A stretch of DNA of 12,942 nt from Phoronis ovalis (lineage: Eukaryota; Phoronida; Phoronidae). Both the position numbers and the translations under genes were made by a program. Below, piece after piece: positions 12,701-12,942 of this stretch. Below the pieces are notes generated by a model. That model made no database searches, was not told the origin of the DNA, and saw only the letters and a program-made list of their open reading frames with translations. The DNA is taken from NCBI GenBank assembly GCA_028565635.1, contig JAOXYB010041528.1, forward strand, positions 1-12,942, written 5' to 3'. Numbering within the stretch: the stretch's first letter is position 1; the number at the start of each line of letters is the position of its first letter.

Positions 12701-12764
12701 CCTATTGAACATTTCCAAAAACTTTTTTCTTTTTCAGAAGCTAAAGTGAAGGAGACGCCTGCAG
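544..12764 (+). CDS. Partial multi-exon gene: DCX-PLAT-PLAT-trefoil-trefoil-PLAT-PLAT protein (RP1/LOXHD1-like)
   Basis: Gene-level entry. Core exons are 544-733, 1105-1268, 2575-2661, 3050-3182, 3598-3749, 4633-4711, 4861-5030, 5508-5637, 6214-6317, 7564-7737, 8007-8222, 8572-8752, 8936-9139, 9741-9988, 10245-10386, 10790-10941, 11139-11296, 11676-11731, 11986-12129 and 12738-12764. All junctions are GT-AG and all phases fit, giving about 970 codons without a stop. Counting from the first exon here, the parts are: DCX edge about 1-25, PLAT1 65-182, PLAT2 192-312, trefoil-1 326-461, trefoil-2 462-593, basic linker 594-661, PLAT3 662-780, PLAT4 792-914 and a second linker from 915. PLAT domains are beta-sandwiches that bind membranes or proteins; DCX domains bind microtubules. 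The mix suggests an RP1-type ciliary or cytoskeletal protein rather than LOXHD1, which is built of PLAT repeats only. Function is inferred from families. The 5' and 3' ends of the gene lie outside the window. Confidence 0.85.
734..1104 (+). other. Intron (DCX linker / PLAT1), phase 1
   Basis: It runs from donor GTAAGT to acceptor TTTGCAG. It is AT-rich with no coding or repeat signal that I could recognise. Confidence 0.85.
1105..1268 (+). CDS. Exon: N-terminal half of PLAT1
   Basis: The split Arg codon (C|GT) is completed here, followed by 54 codons. GKWKIWITTNE is the first PLAT beta-strand, and TVTVYGHKGNSGPLLL is the family's YGxxGxSG loop, with the usual x-L-x-L strand after it. The exon ends in SDQFQ, the start of the strand that PLAT domains place before the GxLxxIRIxHDNSG segment. 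The donor is GTCAGA, a weaker match than the gene's other donors. Reading through it stays open for 23 more codons and then meets TAG, but the homologous strand resumes in the exon at 2575, so splicing at 1269 is preferred. Confidence 0.9.
1269..2574 (+). other. Long intron inside PLAT1, phase 0, containing a candidate microexon
   Basis: This 1.3-kb AT-rich intron is closed by TTTTTGTTTCTACAG. Apart from the 42-base candidate exon at 1814-1855, nothing coding or repetitive was recognised. Confidence 0.8.
1814..1855 (+). CDS. Candidate in-frame microexon (14 codons), probably a cassette exon in PLAT1
   Basis: It is preceded by a pyrimidine-rich tract and acceptor (TTTTCTATTTCTATGTACAG) and followed by donor GTACAA. 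Its length is exactly 42 bases. Both flanking exons meet in phase 0, so inclusion adds DDVKSSKPIYCCSE without changing frame. PLAT1 reads smoothly across the junction without it (SDQFQ then ISVGTIGEIYKIR), so it would act as an insertion between two beta-strand segments. This fits an optional exon, but chance cannot be excluded without transcript data. Confidence 0.45.
2575..2661 (+). CDS. Exon: PLAT1 middle strands
   Basis: It has 29 codons in phase 0 on both sides. ISVGTIGEIYKIR, LAHDNSG and FPGWFCEE reproduce the PLAT core pattern: GxLxxIRIxHDNSG, then GWFLDRV. The HDNSG loop and the Trp that packs against it are intact, so PLAT1 looks like a well-folded canonical copy. The acceptor is TTTCTACAG and the donor GTAATT. 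Confidence 0.92.
2662..3049 (+). other. Intron inside PLAT1, phase 0
   Basis: It is AT-rich with no recognised element. It ends in TTATTTTAG directly followed by GTGAGT, the opening of the next exon. Confidence 0.85.
3050..3182 (+). CDS. Exon: C-terminal part of PLAT1
   Basis: There are 44 codons plus one base. VSMEDEQTGEELLFICQRWL followed by a run of acidic residues and DGEIVREL is the closing PLAT signature: a TGEExxFxCxRWL strand, then DDGxIxREL. A short acidic linker (KEDEPVLP) joins it to PLAT2. The exon's first six bases are a perfect donor consensus (AG|GTGAGT), and its true donor is also GTGAGT. Confidence 0.92.
3183..3597 (+). other. Intron between PLAT1 and PLAT2, phase 1
   Basis: It is AT-rich with a run of ten A near 3544-3553. 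No gene or repeat was recognised. The acceptor is TTATGTTTCAG. Confidence 0.85.
3598..3749 (+). CDS. Exon: N-terminal half of PLAT2
   Basis: Two bases complete a Val codon, then 50 codons follow. VHYEVAVVTGDLW is the opening strand, and NVYITIYGERGDSGVRQL carries the YGxxGxSG loop. The exon is 152 bases long with phase 1 in and phase 0 out, exactly like the PLAT4 exon at 10790-10941, and it ends at the same place (GKGQ against QEGQ). This is strong evidence of duplication. The donor is GTAAAG. Confidence 0.92.
3750..4632 (+). other. Intron inside PLAT2, phase 0
   Basis: This 0.9-kb AT-rich intron has a very short tandem run (GATATT twice then GATTTT, near 4198-4215). Nothing else was recognised. 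The acceptor TTTATTATCTAG is weaker than most here. Confidence 0.85.
4633..4711 (+). CDS. Exon: PLAT2 middle strands
   Basis: There are 26 codons plus one base. TDTFGIEAVSLGNLKRI and IIGHDGATA match the PLAT middle segment, with HDGAT in place of HDNSG. The intron that follows splits the Gly codon before EGWYLERI. PLAT4 has no intron there, so this one was gained here or lost in PLAT4. The donor is GTAGGA. Confidence 0.9.
4861..5030 (+). CDS. Exon: C-terminal part of PLAT2
   Basis: The exon completes the split Gly and then gives 56 codons. GEGWYLERIAIRD, FVFLCNKWLDEGEDDGKI and VREL are the closing PLAT motifs (GWxLxRI, CNxWL, DDGxIxREL). A short charged stretch (QDEYVQDLLDKEL) follows and leads straight into the first beta-trefoil. 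The acceptor follows a T-run and reads AATATACAAG, and the donor is GTAACG. Confidence 0.92.
5031..5507 (+). other. Intron between PLAT2 and trefoil-1, phase 0
   Basis: It is AT-rich with no recognised element and closes with TTTTATTTTTGCAG. Confidence 0.85.
5508..5637 (+). CDS. Exon: beta-trefoil 1, first hairpin
   Basis: There are 43 codons plus one base. RENQIMLFPKSTQRALRIKP lines up with DGGIITFWSSISQTLNISHD, the first hairpin of the second trefoil at 8007. That comparison, not a direct motif, is what places this exon in the trefoil. An acidic Asp/Gly stretch (DGFGDFDDKAG) precedes the second hairpin. The donor is GTATTA. Translation into the intron stays open for a while, but the next homologous hairpin lies in the exon at 6214. 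Confidence 0.85.
5638..6213 (+). other. Intron inside trefoil-1, phase 1, with a less AT-rich island
   Basis: The segment at about 5700-5850 is visibly richer in G and C than the AT-rich sequence around it (for example GGTGGTGACCCCTGGTGG). Its open reading stretches resemble no family I know and do not continue the trefoil. It could be a repeat fragment or an old insertion. The rest is plain intron, ending in TATTTTGTAG. Confidence 0.75.
6214..6317 (+). CDS. Exon: beta-trefoil 1, second hairpin
   Basis: The exon completes a Gly codon and then gives 34 codons. SIRVLASSANPNFHLAIDGG corresponds position by position to NIRMFESIVFPGQFIRLKDG of trefoil-2. The exon stops in phase 0 immediately before GKGGGYCEF, at the same structural point as the intron after 8222. 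The donor is GTAAGC. Confidence 0.92.
6318..7563 (+). other. Long intron inside trefoil-1, phase 0
   Basis: This 1.25-kb intron holds the hairpin at 6748-6839, a 12-base direct repeat (TGCTAAATGCAA at 6693 and 6807) and two weak microexon candidates (6972-7001 and 7294-7320). The remainder is AT-rich and featureless to my reading. It ends in TTTTTTTGCTGTATAG. Confidence 0.8.
6748..6839 (+). repeat. Imperfect inverted repeat / hairpin, 29-base arms
   Basis: The left arm 6748-6776 and right arm 6811-6839 flank a 34-base loop. They match at 24 of 29 positions as DNA. Four of the five differences become G-U pairs in the sense transcript, leaving one C-U mismatch. It lies in a sense-strand intron. 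It could be an intronic small-RNA precursor or a foldback element remnant. Confidence 0.7.
7564..7737 (+). CDS. Exon: beta-trefoil 1, third hairpin
   Basis: There are 58 codons in phase 0 on both sides. GKGGGYCEFHIKV opens it, then SVMFESVKHTLQHLTIMQNG aligns with YVTLESVSKRGLFIGMTAEG of trefoil-2. The F-E-S-V followed by a hydrophobic strand and a Gly turn is typical of FGF/fascin-like trefoil repeats. It ends FFCYCK, giving a Cys-rich close. The donor GTTAGT is non-standard in its third base. Confidence 0.9.
8007..8222 (+). CDS. Exon: beta-trefoil 2, first and second hairpins
   Basis: There are 72 codons in phase 0 on both sides. It holds both hairpins that trefoil-1 splits over two exons: DGGIITFWSSISQTLNISHD, then RLAQFRVHKASEGNIRMFES and FPGQFIRLKDGQIDIN. 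The AQFRVH and FIRLKDG patterns are classic for the FGF-like trefoil fold. The exon stops just before GSGDTKYSQF, as trefoil-1 does before GKGGGYCEF. The donor GTAAGT is consensus. The internal ATG at 8010 is not a start. Confidence 0.92.
8223..8571 (+). other. Intron inside trefoil-2, phase 0
   Basis: It is AT-rich with no element recognised. It occupies the same domain position as the intron 6318-7563 and closes with TTTTTTATTTCAG. Confidence 0.85.
8572..8752 (+). CDS. Exon: beta-trefoil 2, third hairpin
   Basis: There are 60 codons plus one base. GSGDTKYSQFKVERY, YVTLESVSKRGLFIGMTAEG and VRPTVDTGDKNVRLFPEVVS make up the last trefoil hairpin and its closing strand. The YxxFxVxR and GLFIGM strings are strongly FGF-like in pattern. 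This looks like an intracellular trefoil used as a binding module, as in fascin, and nothing suggests a secreted growth factor. The donor is GTAAGT. Confidence 0.92.
8936..9139 (+). CDS. Exon: Lys/Pro/Glu-rich linker between trefoil-2 and PLAT3
   Basis: The split Phe codon is followed by 67 codons and one base. After FGVPKDRQ the sequence turns low in complexity: NKKKRKPRAH, then a Glu/Lys/Pro repeat (ESKPKPEPKVEPRP). KKKRKPR resembles a classical nuclear-import or microtubule-binding basic patch. The stretch looks disordered. The acceptor is TTATCTCCTTAG and the donor GTAAAA. Confidence 0.88.
9140..9740 (+). other. Intron between linker and PLAT3, phase 1
   Basis: This is an AT-rich intron with a slightly purine-rich patch near 9443-9500 after CTCTTGTAG. 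An exon there would not keep frame. It ends ACATATTTTAG. Confidence 0.8.
9741..9988 (+). CDS. Exon: PLAT3, N-terminal and middle strands (divergent copy)
   Basis: The exon completes an Asp codon and then gives 82 codons. GDWKCWITTEE mirrors GKWKIWITTNE of PLAT1, and IVVYGDKGNSGLIIL mirrors its YGHKGNSG loop. It covers in one 248-base exon what PLAT1 spreads over 164 plus 87 bases. The usual HDNSG loop is replaced by a basic stretch (ELVPRNKKKWPSWKVKE), so the surface this loop forms in other PLAT domains is altered. The donor is GTATGT. Confidence 0.92.
10245..10386 (+). CDS. Exon: C-terminal part of PLAT3
   Basis: There are 47 codons plus one base. VKMQDMTTKETLKFKYNRIL corresponds to VSMEDEQTGEELLFICQRWL of PLAT1, and WGLSREL to DGEIVREL. 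The Cys and Trp of the CxRWL strand are both lost (YNRIL), which supports the view that PLAT3 has diverged in role. Phases match the PLAT1 exon at 3050. The acceptor is TATTTCTCTAG and the donor GTAAGA. Confidence 0.9.
10387..10789 (+). other. Intron between PLAT3 and PLAT4, phase 1
   Basis: It is AT-rich with no element recognised. It ends TTACTGTTTTAG. Confidence 0.85.
10790..10941 (+). CDS. Exon: N-terminal half of PLAT4
   Basis: The exon completes a Val codon and then gives 50 codons. LKYKASIYTGDEPGADTDAN is the opening strand and loop, and VYLNLYGERGDSGRRIL carries the YGERGDSG motif shared only with PLAT2. It is 152 bases with the same phases as the PLAT2 exon at 3598. The donor is GTATTA. 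Confidence 0.92.
11139..11296 (+). CDS. Exon: PLAT4 middle and C-terminal strands
   Basis: There are 52 codons plus two bases. VDIFEIEAVSLSKLTHCVI, SHDGQGLGEGWFCDKVIV and AFPCN follow the PLAT pattern closely. The exon ends inside the CNRWL motif (AG|A for Arg), the only phase-2 intron in the visible gene. The acceptor is TATTTCACAG and the donor GTAACT. Confidence 0.92.
11297..11675 (+). other. Intron inside PLAT4, phase 2
   Basis: It is AT-rich. Open stretches near 11433-11615 show no family resemblance. It ends ATATATTTTAG. Confidence 0.85.
11676..11731 (+). CDS. Exon: PLAT4 closing segment
   Basis: One base completes Arg, then 18 codons and one base follow: WLDSGIEDKKIQRTLYPG. This completes CNRWLDSG and replaces the usual DDGxIxREL with EDKKIQRTL, a mild divergence. 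The exon is 56 bases long. The donor is GTAAGA. Confidence 0.88.
11986..12129 (+). CDS. Exon: linker after PLAT4, basic C-terminal half
   Basis: The exon completes a Gly codon and then gives 47 codons and one base. It reads KNWCWQYSFQHQLSETLI, then a Lys-rich tail (LVKKQPKTKPRDRKIANKKG). I recognise no domain. The tail resembles the linker before PLAT3, so another module may follow. The acceptor TTCAG is immediately followed by GTAAGA, and the pyrimidine tract is poor, so this boundary is less certain. If the donor at 12130 is not used, the frame ends two codons later at TAA (12135-12137). Confidence 0.65.
12130..12737 (+). other. Intron with a diverged tandem repeat, phase 1
   Basis: It holds the repeat described separately at 12146-12540. 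The rest is T-rich, ending in a long pyrimidine tract (TTTTTTCTTTTTCAG). Confidence 0.7.
12146..12540. repeat. Diverged tandem duplication, unit about 200 bases
   Basis: AAATGTTGTGAAGTGA occurs at 12149-12164 and again at 12360-12375. Further matches follow in the same order: AACTAACT (12203 and 12398), a TTTTTTTAA tract, then GTGG (12284 and 12461). The offset shrinks from 211 to 177, so small deletions separate the copies. Confidence 0.6.
12738..12764 (+). CDS. Microexon: 27 bases, linker
   Basis: Two bases complete Glu, followed by AKVKETPA and one base over. It is in phase 1 on both sides, has a very strong acceptor tract and donor GTAATG, and is a multiple of three in length. It extends the basic linker and could be skipped without shifting the frame. 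Confidence 0.65.
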
Positions 12765-12942
12765 GTAATGGTTACGTTTTAAAATATTTGTATTCTTTCA
12801 AGTTCTTTCAGTACATTGATCAAATAAAAAATTAGACATTTTTTTTTTTTTTTAATAATGTGATGCAATTTTTGCTGTTTATCCTATCTATAGGATACCC
12901 AGCATTGGTATCGTCTTTTACTTGACGATTTTCAATATTGTT
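12765..12942 (+). other. Start of the next intron
   Basis: It is AT-rich with a run of 15 T at about 12839-12853. A possible acceptor TATCTATAG at 12893 would open a phase-compatible exon, but that meets TGA after about ten codons, so I do not call it. The gene most likely continues beyond the window. Confidence 0.5.

Noticed and set aside
12894-12942. Possible terminal exon after TATCTATAG, about ten residues and then TGA
   Set aside because: It is phase-compatible but too short and featureless to support, and the preceding basic linker suggests that further domains lie beyond the window.

Overview
This window is an internal slice of one large, intron-rich animal gene on the + strand. Short exons (27 to 248 bases) with consensus GT-AG borders and matching phases sit in strongly AT-rich introns of about 150 to 1300 bases. 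No bacterial-style genes, rRNA or tRNA were recognised. The intron sizes, base composition and protein type fit an invertebrate, perhaps a mollusc or another lophotrochozoan; this organism guess is inference.

Twenty core exons between 544 and 12764 join into a continuous open frame of about 970 codons. One further in-frame microexon (1814-1855) may be optional. Neither the start codon nor a convincing final stop is in the window. The order of parts is: the C-terminal edge of a probable doublecortin (DCX) domain and a basic linker (544-733); PLAT1 (1105-3182); PLAT2 (3598-5030); two tandem FGF/fascin-like beta-trefoils (5508-8752); a Lys/Pro-rich linker (8936-9139); PLAT3, which is divergent (9741-10386); PLAT4 (10790-11731); and a second basic linker (11986-12764) that runs off the right side. 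DCX plus PLAT points to an RP1 (oxygen-regulated protein 1)/LOXHD1-like protein. Such proteins are linked to microtubules, cilia or sensory-cell membranes, so a role at the axoneme or membrane-cytoskeleton interface is plausible but inferred.

The gene has clearly grown by internal duplication. PLAT1-PLAT2 and PLAT3-PLAT4 are copies of one two-domain unit: odd copies carry YG-x-KGNSG, even copies YGERGDSG, and first-exon phases and even lengths agree. The two trefoils are also copies of each other and share an intron position just before a Gly-x-Gly turn.

The introns hold a few items that the exons do not explain. These are a 29-bp arm hairpin (6748-6839) whose arms differ almost only by G-U wobbles in the sense transcript, a diverged tandem repeat (about 12146-12540), a less AT-rich island (about 5700-5850), candidate microexons, and two exons that open with a consensus donor sequence. 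The rest of the intron sequence looks like ordinary AT-rich intron DNA.
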